Numbered from the stretch's first letter, positions 45,515 through 56,423 are shown. The stretch is DNA of 64,000 nt from Hirsutella rhossiliensis (GCF_020360975.1 NW_025408668.1:4402001-4466000), one strand, 5' to 3'. Translations and numbers: made by a program. Notes: generated by a model not told the origin, from the sequence alone.

Positions 45515-46253
45515 AGTCGCGATGCCAGCACCAAGAGTAGGGTCATCCTCCCCCGTAAACAGCAGATGGTGCACTCGCTCCCAAAGGCGGTCAAACCGAA
45601 TTCGAACCAACTCCAGTGCATCGGTGCTACCAACCACCGCGGCGAAGACCGCAGAAGTGCAGTGGGTATACACGCACAATAAACCCTCGGCCTGCTCAAC
45701 AGTGACACTCGTCAACCTAGACGATTCATGCACCGAGCATGATCACAGCATCGACGAACAATTCCTTGTTCCGGCGCATAGCCTTGTAGAAGACACGCCC
45801 GGACACGACTCAAGGCCTGGTCGACAACGAGGCGACGCTCTCGACCCTCTTCCCCCGCGTCACTCGAGTAATGCCGGCAGTACGCAGAAATCAAACAGCC
45901 CAGGCTGTGATCCGCCTCGTTCGGGTAGGGGCTACAAAACCGCCGCAGCTGGTGCGGTAATGCCATGAGCCAGGGCCAGACGGGTACCTCCTCCGGAAAG
46001 CAACAGAGGGCAGTGCACAGTACCTCGTGCAGCTCTCTCTCGAGCTGGCCAAACGGGCGGGTCATGTCATCCGACAGCATTAAACGGTTCCGGTCATCTT
46101 CCAGCCCCCGCTTTAGTAAAGTCGAGGCAACCTTGGATGCGTACCCACTGCTCGTGGGTAAACGTCCATCCACAACACATAGACGACCACCGGTCTTCAT
46201 CCCCGAATGACGTCCACGTTCTGATCTGAGAGGCGGCCTGCCGACTGCGACAT
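45410..46253 (-). pseudogene. Family P gene, inverted second copy of S15
   Basis: Mirror of the S15 gene with small differences: one extra G in a run near 46114, an A insertion near 46169, and a 6-bp insertion near 46357 upstream. These put the N-terminal and C-terminal parts in different frames. The C terminus reads past the fusion point and ends in 40 codons antisense to the truncated gene. The in-frame TGA seen in S15 is present here too. Confidence 0.5.
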
Positions 46254-46756
46254 GACTGCGCAGGCTTCAAGGATTTTCGAAAGAAGAGAAGGTTCTCGTT
46301 CTGCTGGAATCGAGTTGAGTGCACCACTTGATGCGAAGAAGGGCCAAGGTACTCTGTGCCAAGGCCAAGCCGTCGACTTCGTACTTGGCTAGAGATATCC
46401 ACCGAATTGGATAGACAACGCTCCTGCGTCTGAGTAAGTAACGACAAACTCCCTTCGCGGTGAGCTCCACATCTGCATAAAGCAGAGAAAAAGGTGAAGT
46501 CCACTGGACTCATTTGGACGGGCGCCACCCTCTTTATACTCCGTGTATGTGTGAGTGTCCGGGTGCTCAACCCGGCCAGTAGTGGATCCATCCATGTAAG
46601 CTGTGCCAGCAAACTGTCTGTGATTGGACGCGGCGTGGTCGGTCCCCTCCCCCTGCCTCTTAGTACTAGCTTCCCTCCCGCTGGTCACTTTCGCTCTATG
46701 ACTGCATGCAATCACGTGCGTTCAAGCTGCTCTATGGGCTGGGCCGTTGTGCCATG

Positions 46757-46791
46757 GCCCCCTATAAACCAAACTTAAGTAATAGGGGGCC
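46757..46791 (-). other. Stem-loop H25, candidate origin (TATTAC)
   Basis: Conserved stem-loop, minus strand, type I flank. Confidence 0.85.
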
Positions 46792-47497
46792 TGGGTGTCC
46801 GAGTGACTCCGTCCCTCTCACAATCCTCGCCTCCAGCTCGGTTCCTTTTCCTTCCAGTCAAGGGCTCCTTCCAGTCGTGTCCTCCCTCCGGTCAGGGCCC
46901 AGGTGTATCTTTTCCACTGCTTGTGTATGTGCCAGTGACATACAATCTGCAGTGTTCTTCTCGTCACCATTCATTCCCTTGGTCGTATTCACTCTCTCGG
47001 TCAGTCCTCCGTGACTGTGTACTCTGTCTCTGTCTGTCGCGGGCCTTCCAGACCCTTGCTCCTCTACTACGACAAGTCCCCTTGTGAACGATCTCCTCGA
47101 TCGAATAGCGTCAACGCCACTCTTCACAGCCGCCCCTTCGGCGCGTCTGCACCCCCTGCGGGGGTAATGACCGTAGTCATGAAATGCCCTGCGGGGCTTA
47201 TCCTCGATCAGATCACTTGAAAGGGTTTCATCTTGTAAACGCGTAGGGTCTGCTTGTAAACGCTTTCAGGTGCTTGCCAAGGGGTTCATCTACGTTGTTT
47301 CGCCACTTGATCTCGTAGTCGAGCAGCATGGGTCCCGAGTCAAGGTTGATAGTCACACTGTGTCTGGGGTTGCGTGGGATGCAACGGGTGAGGGCATCGT
47401 GACTGCCGTATCGGGCAAACGAGGTCAACCCCTCGAGATCTTCACATTGACCGCTTACGTCGGCACGTTCCTCCAGTGCGTGTTGTATGTATCGAAT

Positions 47498-48221
47498 CTA
47501 TCCCAAGATATAGTCTACTCCCATATCGCTAATGACAGTTGCCCTGTGTGCCAAGAGGCAAGCCGCTCCGTCAAACCGATTGTCTGCTATACGATGCCCG
47601 ACAAGGCGGGCCAACAACGCCAAGGTGCACGTGTTTCCCCAGGCGAAGACGATGGCTACCTGAGCCATGTTGCAATACTCCCAGCCTTCGGCACAGGCGA
47701 GTCAAAGTCCTTACGGTCCGCCATACCCTCGTGGTCGGCGAACTGGCTCCGCAACCAGAGACAGGGACAACCCTTAGCTCTACACAGCCGGCTCGAGGCA
47801 CACCCTTCTCTGAAGGTGGCAAGGCGGAAGTAAAGCCTCCGTAGCGTCGCTTCCCGCACGCGGCCATATCGCACATTTCGAGTCCTACTCCGACAGCCAC
47901 TTGCCGATCTATTCTGCCAACCCAGGGCAGGTTCAACTCACGGTGCACGCGTCGAAGCACAAGGTTCGAGAGCGCTGCCAAGCGAAGAGCAGAGTCGCGG
48001 CCTGCGTCGACAGAGCCAAAGTCCGTCAGACAGTCATCCAGGTATGCCCGCATCACTTGACGCAGTCCCTGGTCATGGAGTAGCACATGTCGCGTCTCCG
48101 AGGTCAAGTAGGCCCACTCGAGTGTAGCATCATTTGCCCCAAAGTGTCTGTCCCCGACGAGGATGAAGAGGACGGGCACTGCCTGCGCATCTCTCTGAAT
48201 ATGGCTCCGCCGTCCAACCAC
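47498..48221 (-). CDS. Family P protein, frame-broken
   Basis: The long frame (48221-47571) carries AVPVLFILVGDRHFGANDAT and WAYLTSETRHVLLHDQGLRQ, VMRAYLDDCLTDFG. The C-terminal family block, EYCNMAQVAIVFAWGNTCTL, ALLARLVGHRIAD, lies in another frame that ends at TAG 47500-47498. Upstream, a frame with VVHITPAREAIDNAKLSTGH (48483-48232) probably belongs to the same protein. So at least two frame changes or introns separate the parts; the 48221 start is only where the frame opens (GTG). Function unknown. Confidence 0.45.
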
Positions 48222-48688
48222 TGTGCGGTTCCTACCGTAAGTAGCCAGGAGACACTTTGCTCCAATGGCCTGTGCTCAACTTAGCGTTGTCAATGGCCTC
48301 ACGGGCTGGGGTAATATGGACGACGCGTTCCTGTCCCACAGAAGAAGACTGGCCTGTCGTGGGAAGGAAAGGGGACTCCGCCCTAATAATTTCTCTGGAA
48401 AGCCCGCCGGGAGTAGGACAAAGAGAGGAAGAGCATCCAGGTGCTCTTGCAATGGGCGACCCCGAGGTCCTTATACCCTTCAAGGGTCAATTGTCCGGGT
48501 CTCTTGCCCGTCCAAGTGTGGGTGTGTGTATGCAAGCCAAGGCAAGCTACACTCTGCGGCGTACCATCCTTCGTCCCTCTGATTGGTTCTTAGAACTAAG
48601 TATCTTCCGTCCCGTCCGACACTTCTATGTACATCACTCCTGCCCCTTGCGGGACTTTCCGTTCCTAGAGCTGGGCCGTTGTGCCATG

Positions 48689-48724
48689 GCCCCCTATAAA
48701 CCAAACTTAAGGATATAGGGGGCC
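48689..48724 (-). other. Stem-loop H26, candidate origin (TATATCC variant)
   Basis: Conserved stem-loop, minus strand, type I flank. Confidence 0.85.
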
Positions 48725-49590
48725 GAAGCACAGAGTGACCTCCCGTCACACCATACCTTCGCCGCCAGCTCCGGTACCTTTTCCTTCCAGTCAAGGGCTC
48801 CCTCCGGTCGACAGCTCCTTCCAGTCGCGGCCCATGTGTACTGTTTGTATTGACAATGTACGTGCCGGGTACTCATTGTATGTGTTCGCCCGTCTCACAC
48901 AGCTCCCTCGCTCGATTCTCTCGCTTGGTCAGTCCTGCTTGGACTGTACTCCATTGTCAGTCCGTCGCGGGCCTTTCAGACCCTGGCTCCTCCTGTGTGG
49001 TGTTTACTCCCTTGTAAACGCTGTACTCGATTGAATAGCGTGAGTGCGACTCTCCACGCCTGAACCTTCGGCTCAGTCGCACCCCCTGCGGGGGGTTGAT
49101 TCCATAGTGATGAAATGCCCTGCGGGGCTTACGCTCAGTGTCGACTGCTTGAAGTGGATGATCTTGTAAACGGATGTAAGACTTCACCCTCCTCCGTAGC
49201 TTTCCTGTGAACAGATTTCCTCAGTCTGTTTTCGTATGCGGGTGACGCTTACGCTGTTCGCTATTTCATTTCCGTTATTTGCCTATGAACGGTCTTAGGT
49301 ACACTATCTTTGTCAGTCTACTTATCAACGCGGGTTCGTACGTTCAGTCGAGGGTGAGACCATCGTGACTACTGTATCAAGGGTGTCTACGGTCGGTGCC
49401 ACGTGTTCGGGCAATACAATCATGAAAATGTCACAACGCATGTACAATGTCGTGCCTCGCGACGATGACTCCGTCTGTCTCCCGTCTATACCAGGTCCGA
49501 GCTACGTTCTTTCTCGGCCACGATGATGGAGTGAACAAGGTCGCCTGCTGATCCGAAGACAGCTGCAGTCCCACACTGCCCGCCCTCAGG

Positions 49591-49824
49591 TCAGTCCATT
49601 CCATGTGTCCGTGTCTCCGTCCGTCTCAAGAAAGGCAGAAAAGTTGCATACTCCTCCTCCGAGTGGTATTCACTCTGGCTCTGCTCCGCGCGTGGTCGAA
49701 GAAGCTCCAATGAATAGGCAGTCCCCAGCTGCATGTAGGACAGACAGTCCCGTGGTGCGTTTCCAGGTCCTGTAGGAACAGTGACTCTCGTCCTGGTCCC
49801 CAGTCCATTCGAATGGCTCCACAA
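49591..49824 (-). CDS. Possible C-terminal part of the S27 protein, 77 aa
   Basis: Frame MWSHSNGLGTRTRVTVPTGP ... SQSEYHSEEEYATFLPFLRR, on the sense strand just after the family Q-like frame. Composition looks protein-like. It could be the second exon of the same gene or a separate small frame. Confidence 0.25.
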   Translation of the reverse strand: MWSHSNGLGTRTRVTVPTGPGNAPRDCLSYMQLGTAYSLELLRPRAEQSQSEYHSEEEYATFLPFLRRTETRTHGMD

Positions 49825-49891
49825 AGATCGAGTACGTGTCTCCCCGACCAGAGTCTCGCCCGCTAGGTCGCTAGAACGAACACCTCATTTA

Positions 49892-50218
49892 CTACTTCAT
49901 AAAGGAATGGACAGGAGTCCGCGTGCTGTTCAGCAGAGTTGCAAGGGACGGTTTCACTCTCGTGCAAACGCCCCACCGAGTGGTGACGAAAAGAAGCCCA
50001 GCTCCGGGAATACGATGGCGACAGGCAATGGTCCTTGTGCATACTTCCAATGAATGGCCACCTAGCCTGGATGGGGACTCACGGCGCCGTGCCTCGGGTT
50101 CCAACATTGTGCGTAGCACAAGTAACCTGTCCCAGTTGGCAAAGAGCGGTAGAATAGACCCCTGTCCGAATGCCTCCGGGGTGTAGGAGAGAAACACACC
50201 ACTTGGTGTCGCGTGTCA
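49892..50218 (-). CDS. Family Q-like protein, N-terminal part
   Basis: Open frame with ATPSGVFLSYTPEAFGQGSI, which matches the FWVSYQPAAEESF strand of S10 and S21, then LEVCTRTIACRHRIPGAGLL. It has no ATG after its upstream stop, so a spliced start or a frame change near 50220 is needed. It ends ..HSFMK at 49892. Weak but recurrent similarity supports it. Confidence 0.4.
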
Positions 50219-50614
50219 GTGCGAGTGTCTGTTTGCTGCTGCGCAAACCTTTGCAATGACTTTCGCCGGACTCCAGGAGCCAGACTCCGTGTTCTCTGAC
50301 GACAGAAGATCAACCGGCCTCGGTTGGATGAATAAAGAAGAAAACAGAACCGGGCATGGTTCCGTGTGTGTTGGAGGGGGGGCCTGCCCCCTCTTATATT
50401 CCTCTCGGTTGCTGATCCCCAGCAGGGGTGTGTTCTGCCTGAACCCATCCAGTTGTGGAGTCGTGGAAGCTGTGCAACCCGACCAGTGGCGCGCCATCTT
50501 CCGTCCCGTTGATTGGCTCTTAGAACTAAGTCACTTCCCCCCTGTCCGTTGACTTCTAGTACTACACTCAATCACGTGCGTGAAAGGTGTCTAAAGACTG
50601 GGCCATGGAGCAGA

Positions 50615-50649
50615 GGCCCCCTATAAACCAAACTGGTTTATAGGGGGCC
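50615..50649. other. Palindromic stem-loop H27 at an inverted junction
   Basis: Minus-orientation arm GGCCCCCTATAAACCAAACT joins a plus-orientation arm GGTTTATAGGGGGCC, giving an almost perfect palindrome without the TTAAG loop. Left flank is type II, right flank type I, so two different origins were fused. Confidence 0.85.
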
Positions 50650-51183
50650 ATGGCACAACGGCCCAGCCCATAGGAACGGAAAGTCCCGCAAGGGGCAGAA
50701 GTGATGTACATAGCAGTATTGAACAGGCGGGGAAATACTTGGTCATAAGAACCAATCAGAGGGACGAAGGATGGTACGTCACAGAGTGTAGCTTGCCTTG
50801 GCTTGCATACATCACATGCTGTGCGGGTCGGAACCCGGACACGAGTGGGAACACACTTCCGCAGAAGTACATAAAGAGGGCGTGCCGCCCACTTCCTTCC
50901 GACCTCAGACGGTCCGTTCTCTCCCATCTCGAGCAGGCTGCTCTTTGGCTTGATGCCCATACTGCCTTTTCCGTCAAGGAGCACGAAGACTCTTCTCTAC
51001 GTTGCCCATCGTTTGGTTCGTGGGCAGCCAACCTCCCACCCCGGAGGACGGGACTATGCTAAAGGGAGTCGAGTAGACCTCCCGAGGTTCGCTTGTGCGT
51101 CACGGCAAATACCGCTGCTGGGACAGTTGTCTTCCCGGTCAAGGAACGCACTGTGTCGGACACTTCTTCCTCGTCAGATCACG

Positions 51184-51930
51184 ATGCTGGGCACGGAGGC
51201 CCTGTGGGGTTTGTACCCTGATTCTCTGTGGACCGAGTCAACGTTGCCGGTGAAGGAGGGTTTGGCTTTGACTGTTGGTTCTTGGGCAGCATTGCCCGAG
51301 AACGTCCGAAGGTGAAGCGAGCTTGACCGGGCGCACGACGTCCTTGAGGTCAAGGATGACGACATGACTCGTTCGTTTACCGTCCTGCAGACGGAAGCTT
51401 GGGCGATTGCGCGCTTCGCGACCCGACACGTCCTGCCGACGTCTAAGTACGACACTCAGCCCCAGGTGCAAGCTAGCGGCTTGTGGGTGGCTAGCGACCG
51501 TGACGACCCCTATGATTGCTGTGAGCGCGTGTGCTTGGAACACGGCGTGGACTCGTTTGTCCATCTCTTCTTGCAGAACGCCACGAACTCGCGCATGCCG
51601 GCGAATCCAATCCCGGACGATCGGGTTTCGGTTCTCCGCGGACTCGTCTACAGGGTTTTCCGGGACCTCGCACACTGCTCTCTGCAGGACAGACCTTGTT
51701 GCAATCTGCTCCTTCGCCGGGAGAATCCTCAAGAACAAATCGCGATGAATGACGAGCAGGTGGACGCGCTATGGTGCGCTCACAGCTACTTTACCTTGGC
51801 TATTCTAGCGAGACATGTGCACAGCGTCAGCATGTACAAACTGTTTGTGGATCAGTTTCGGCGTTTGTGGGCTCGCGTGCTGCACGCCTTGGAGACGGGA
51901 GAAGATGCGCCCGGCCTTGCGAAGAAGTAA
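51184..51930 (+). CDS. Family P protein with one in-frame TGA
   Basis: From ATG 51184 (MLGTEALWGLYPDSLWTEST) the frame runs to a TGA at 51313-51315 and then on, in the same frame, to TAA at 51930. The part after the stop opens with ELDRAHDVLEVKDDDMTRSF, which matches RNRLMLSDDMTRPFGQLERE of S15, and ends LWARVLHALETGEDAPGLAKK, matching S15. So homology spans the stop. The 188-codon frame from ATG 51364 could be made alone. Function unknown. Confidence 0.55.
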
Positions 51931-52351
51931 CCACCCTGCTTGATCGTGGTGTTATAGATCACTCAATGGAACAAGAAGCGTGTATTTATACTGAATGGTT
52001 ATGACAATACCAGGACATTCAATGTCCTCCTAAAGCGGCCTCAGACCGTTTACAAGTGCATGACACGCGTTTACAAGTGAATTGACTCCGAGAATTCCAC
52101 TCTGAGGATAAACCCGTAGGGCACATCACGACTATGGAATCAACCCCGAAGGTGCAGTGAGCCGAAGGTCGAACTGTGGAGAGCCACGCTCAAGAGACTT
52201 CAATCGAGTAAACACGTTTACAAGGGAATCTACACAGAGAGAGGAGCGAGCATCCGTCAGGGTGCGCGACGGACTCAGCCCTTTGACGGAGTCAACAGTA
52301 CCGAGCCGGAGGTGAGGGACACAAAGGGACGGGAAGTCACTGTCACCCCCG

Positions 52352-52387
52352 GGCCCCCTATTACTTAAGTTTGGTTTATAGGGGGCC
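52352..52387 (+). other. Stem-loop H28, candidate origin (TATTAC)
   Basis: Conserved stem-loop, type I flank. Confidence 0.85.
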
Positions 52388-52827
52388 ATGGCACAACGGC
52401 CCAGCCCATAGAGCAGGATGAACGCACGTGATTCACTGCAGTAGTAGACCGGAGCGACAGGGGAGGGAGGACACCCCGAGCAGAGCGACCATCAGGAGGA
52501 CTCGCACCTGTTTTTCTTTTTTGGAATTCTCAGTCAGCATCACGGAACTGCACCATTCTTTCCCAGCGGAAAGAGAGACAATCCAGGGTAGGTCTAGCCC
52601 TCTTCCCAGGGAACGGAAGGGACGAATAATAGTCCGGAGGAACCTGCTTCTGTAAGCAGATAGTCACGTGACCGCGCGTCGTTCCTAGGGTGACACGCAT
52701 GTTTTGGGAGATCCTGCGGGGCTGGCTTCACTCATGGTGGTCATCGCCATTACTGTCGTCTCCTACTGATCAAGCAGATCTAGTTAGCACCGGCAGTGCT
52801 TTTTCTTTCACATCTCTTCAATCAGCG

Positions 52828-53452
52828 ATGGAGGCAGCACCAGCCCTTCCACAGCCCTCTTTTCCGCGGGTGGCGGACAGTTTATCGGCTTTGTCCGAGG
52901 AGTTCTCGCGGTGTCAGAACCTGCCGGCGGTCGATGGTGGTCTTCGACTCACACAAGCGCTTGAAGCGATACGAAATGACTTGCGGTCTGAGATGCGCAT
53001 AATGCGGAATGAGATGCAGACAATCAGCAGGAAGCTGGACGGCTTGGACCACAAAGTAGATGGTTTGGATCGGAAGGTAACGGTCTCGTAAGTCGAGCCG
53101 TGAGTTTTCTTCTCAGCATCGGTTGCTGACTTCTTCCCCGTTCGGTAGGAACCGGAACGCAGTGGTGCGAGCTCGGAATGGCACGGTTGTCCGCGGAGAC
53201 ATGGACCTGGTGCCCTGCACAGCGTTCTCACGGGCGAAGTGATCGATGATTTTCCCGACAACGTGGATCAACTGGAGCGACTGCATGGTGAGTTGACGTC
53301 CCCGGTCTTCAGGTGCTATACTCATCGTTTTCATGATAGCGCGAGACGTAGATCAGTTGCTGCGCCACCTAGGGGAACCTGTGACAGGCTCGGCAGCGGA
53401 GAAGAAGAGGAATCTGAAGTTTGCGACAGGGCTAGTGACACGGGAGCTGTGA
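52828..53452 (+). pseudogene. Three-exon coiled-coil/SAP-like gene, promoterless and frameshifted copy
   Basis: Exons 52828-53087, 53149-53287 and 53340-53452, introns with GTAAGT/GGTAG and GTGAGT/GATAG. Exon 1 (PSFPRVADSLSALSEEFSRC, ISRKLDGLDHKVDGLDRKV) and exon 3 (VDQLLRHLGEPVTGSAAEKK) are open and close to S11 and S20. Exon 2 is 139 instead of 140 bases; the shift lies near 53209-53216, before TGEVIDDFPDNVDQLERLH. With no TATA box left in its unit, it is probably silent. Confidence 0.65.
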
Positions 53453-54113
53453 TGCTTCTTCTTTGTCTTTTCTTGTATGCCCGAGGCTTCTTTCCGATAG
53501 CGTTGGCGTTTAGGAACTTTAACCGGATGGGGACTTGACGATCCCCTCACTTGGTGACCAAACAACGTTTATAAGTAGAGCCGAAAAGATAGCATGCCTG
53601 CAACCGTTTGCAAGAGGATATTTTGCAAGAGACATTACTCTGTTACAAGGGAGTAAACAATACTGTAGCCTTTTAATAACCGCTTGACCATAGATTCTTT
53701 TCTTTTCTTAAGCGTTTACAAGAACACTACGCTGCAAGGGCTACAGACAATCGTTTCCAATCCCACTCATGACTACGGAATCAACCCCCGAAAGTGCGAC
53801 CAGGACGCAGTACTGGGCGTGGAAACCGCGCTGCAAGAGACTCAGATCCAGTCAACACGTTTACAAGCACATCCACGTTCACGAAGCACACAACACTGAG
53901 TGACGAACCACCCACAACACAACCTCACCCAGTCACTCAATCACACCCGCACACGTGAACACCATACAACCCGCACCAGCCAATCACACACTGGGCCCAC
54001 GACTGGAAGGAGTGTCGACGACCGGAGGGAGGTTTTGAGCGAGTGGAACGAGGTCACCAGTACACGACAGGAAGGAGTGGACACAAAGAGACGGGAGGTC
54101 GCTTTGACTGCCA

Positions 54114-54149
54114 GGCCCCCTATTACTTAAGTTTGGTTTATAGGGGGCC
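54114..54149 (+). other. Stem-loop H29, candidate origin (TATTAC)
   Basis: Conserved stem-loop, type I flank. Confidence 0.85.
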
Positions 54150-56041
54150 ATGGCACAACGGCCCAGCCCCAGTTCATAGGTAGCTTTCCCGCCCAGGGAT
54201 TGACTACAGTACATAGCACGGAAGGACGGGACGGACAGCAGTGAGTCATAACAGCCTATCTGAATGGAGGGAGGATGCTGGTTCTCATTGGATAGCTTCC
54301 ACGTAGTGGTTGCATAGCCAGGGCAAGTATGGACGGGGAGGAGACCCGGACATATGCGGGGAGCGCAAACATTGAAAGATTATAAGAGGGGGACGGAGCC
54401 CCCTCCAACACACCACTGAACCCAGCACGGTTCCTCTCCTCTTCATTTTTCCTTGGCGAAGAGGGCAATGGCGTCTACGGCGCGACCAGAGGACCGCCTG
54501 GTGAGAACAGTCTAGTCACGGGAGACTACATGGTGGCTGCGCCACGACAAGACACCGGACGGTAAGGACTATTGACAAACACAGACAGGGACAAGAAGGA
54601 CACTCTGGGTGAGAACCTACCCGGAGCACGAGCAGTGACGGTCTAGAGACATGGACAGACTCGGGTTTTGTCCTCTTACTTTCGTCGAGCAGAAAGCATC
54701 GTTTGAACTGAAATCACCGGGATACCGGTGGTCAAGAGACACGCACAGGCCTGTTCTGTTTTTTTCCTTGTTTCTTTCTTCCCGTGGAAGGAGAAAGCAT
54801 CGGGTGCCGACTGACTGGTGCACGCGTTCCCGCCGCAGCCCTCGGCCGGGCTTGCGCTCCACTTGTTCCCTTGGAGGATTTCGGTCGGTATCCGCATCTT
54901 GGGAGACTCGATCTGTATCCTGTGCACGCGCTTCCACTGCGCCCTGCGGCTACGCTCCCGCTTGTTTCCGTTCTCGAGGAAAGGAATGCACTCCGCGCGC
55001 CCGGGCGCTCCGTCGACCACCATCCCGCGGCCAATTGGACAGGACAAGAGTCGGTGTGGACTCGTTGGGTGAGAGAAGCGAACCGCCAAAGCCCTTGCCG
55101 AGAAGCACGGCAGAAACACGCCCGTGGGAGAAGCAGTGACGAGAGGAAAGACTGAAACGTCGGAAGACAAGCAGTCGGACGCTGAGGGGCAACCCGCCTT
55201 CCTTTCGAGTCGTCACGATGGCCTCACATGGCACGTAGACGGCAGACGGCAGCCCCTGTGAACGTATAGGCCAAGAAGCACCCTGACCTTCAGACTATCT
55301 CCGCGCAGACAGTTGGACGGCAGACCTCAAGGACCGTAGACCCAGCCCTCGGGAGAAGAATCGGAAGGAGGAACAGTGACCGTGGGAAAGCGCCACAGCA
55401 ACCCAGGACAGCAGAGGAAGCGACAGGGGCGGGCAGAAAATGTGGCACGGAAGTAGAAGTACAGATAGAGTGACCACGTTCACAAGGGCAGACTGAACCT
55501 ATGCTGCTGAATAGAAGCACCCACCGCCCCGGCTACCACATGAAACCTATAAGCATCCTAGATAGAAACCGTTTACAAGTACACTCAACGTTTACTAGAG
55601 AATGAGCTCCAAGCAATCCACCCTGAGCTTAAGCCCGCAAATTTCACGACTACGGTCATTACACCCGAAGGGTGTGCAGGCGAGCCGAAGGTTCGACTGT
55701 GGAGAGTCACGTTCACCATCTTCAACCGAGTAAAGCGTTTACTAGGAAGTAAACAATCCAAGAGGAGCAAGTGTCCAACGGGCTCGCGACGGACTGACAG
55801 TACAGAACAGTCTAAGTAGGACTGACTGAGCGAGGGCACCGAGCAAAGGAACAAGGTGAGGGGACCAACAGTCTGCATGAATGTCACTGGCACGCAGACA
55901 CACAGTACAAAAGCTACACACTGGGCCGCGACTGGAAGGAGCTGTTCGACCGGAGCGAGTCTTTGCACGAGTGGAGGGAGTCAAAGGTACCGCAGCTGGA
56001 GGCGAGGATTGTGAGAGGGACGGAGTCACTCGGACACCCAG
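54114..56041 (+). repeat. Array unit S30 (plus orientation, ORF-poor class)
   Basis: TATA at 54377-54388, a GTGGCTGCGCCAC hairpin near 54532-54544, a body related to S5, S9 and S32 (GTGCACGCGCTTCC near 54920), 3' element at 55209-55238, iteron at 55570-55579 and variants near 55590 and 55735. Frames such as 54651-55139 are Arg/Ser/Pro-rich on both strands and not kept in the related units. Confidence 0.75.
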
Positions 56042-56076
56042 GCCCCCTATTACTTAAGTTTGGTTTATAGGGGGCC
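56041..56076 (+). other. Stem-loop H30, candidate origin (TATTAC)
   Basis: Conserved stem-loop of the capsid segment, type II flank. Confidence 0.85.
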
Positions 56077-56423
56077 TCTGCTCCATGGCCCAACGTACTA
56101 GAGCAGTGTGTTACTACAAAGTAGATACACTGCAGTTTTTAGCACGAATTGACAAGCAGGAAAGAAGTGGGTCGTAAGAGCCAATGGAGGACTGAACATC
56201 GCGCGTCAATTGCTCAGTTTGCTGCACAGCTTACTTGACAATATCCACTTATGGACGGGCTGAGAGCCCGGACACTTTCGCCGCTACGGAGTATTTAAAG
56301 AGGGCTGGGTCCCTCGCCGACTGATCTCGGGGATCTCTCTTTGTCATACCCTGGTCCGCCGCCAAGTCAGAGATTGACTTCTGAACACCTGTTGCTGGGT
56401 AGCTTTGTCTGGAGACCAAGAGA

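Larger units (their letters stand above)
45074..46757. repeat. Array interval S25: head-to-head fusion with two promoters and no iterons
   Basis: Left 440 bp are a plus-orientation promoter and gene start (TATA 45316-45325). At about 45514 the sequence changes to an inverted copy of S15 (family P gene) with its own promoter (TATA 46532-46541, minus) and H25. Neither iterons nor the conserved 3' stem-loops are present. Confidence 0.8.
46757..48689 (-). repeat. Array unit S26 (minus orientation)
   Basis: TATA at 48469-48481 (minus), family P gene (48221-47498), 3' element at 47388-47407, iterons at 47253-47262 and 47232-47241 (21 bp apart). Confidence 0.85.
48689..50615 (-). repeat. Array unit S27 (minus orientation)
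   Basis: TATA at 50391-50404 (minus), family Q-like frames (50218-49591), 3' element near 49356-49372, iterons at 49163-49172 and 49011-49020. Its promoter end meets S28 at the palindromic junction H27. Confidence 0.85.
50615..52352 (+). repeat. Array unit S28 (plus orientation)
   Basis: CCAATCAGAGGG near 50752, TACGTCACAGAG near 50773, TATA (GTACATAAAG) at 50867-50876, family P gene (51184-51930), iterons at 52047-52056, 52068-52077 (21 bp apart) and 52214-52223. About 200 bp short: part of the region between the last iteron and H28 is missing. Confidence 0.85.
52352..54114 (+). repeat. Array unit S29 (plus orientation, promoter deleted)
   Basis: About 170 bp that normally hold the CGGG palindrome and TATA box are missing between 52450 and 52480; the sequence passes from the AGCAGAGCGACC leader directly after the first 100 bp. 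Three-exon gene 52828-53452, 3' element near 53531-53550, iterons at 53712-53721 and 53858-53867. Confidence 0.8.

Noticed and set aside
45402..45968. 188-codon plus-strand frame in S25
   Set aside because: Only its first 37 codons follow a promoter; the rest is antisense to the family P copy and arises from the fusion.
54651..55139. 162-codon frame in S30 and the similar 60563-61003 in S32
   Set aside because: Arg/Ser/Pro-rich, overlapped by equally long frames on the other strand, and only partly conserved between the two units. I keep the class as ORF-poor.
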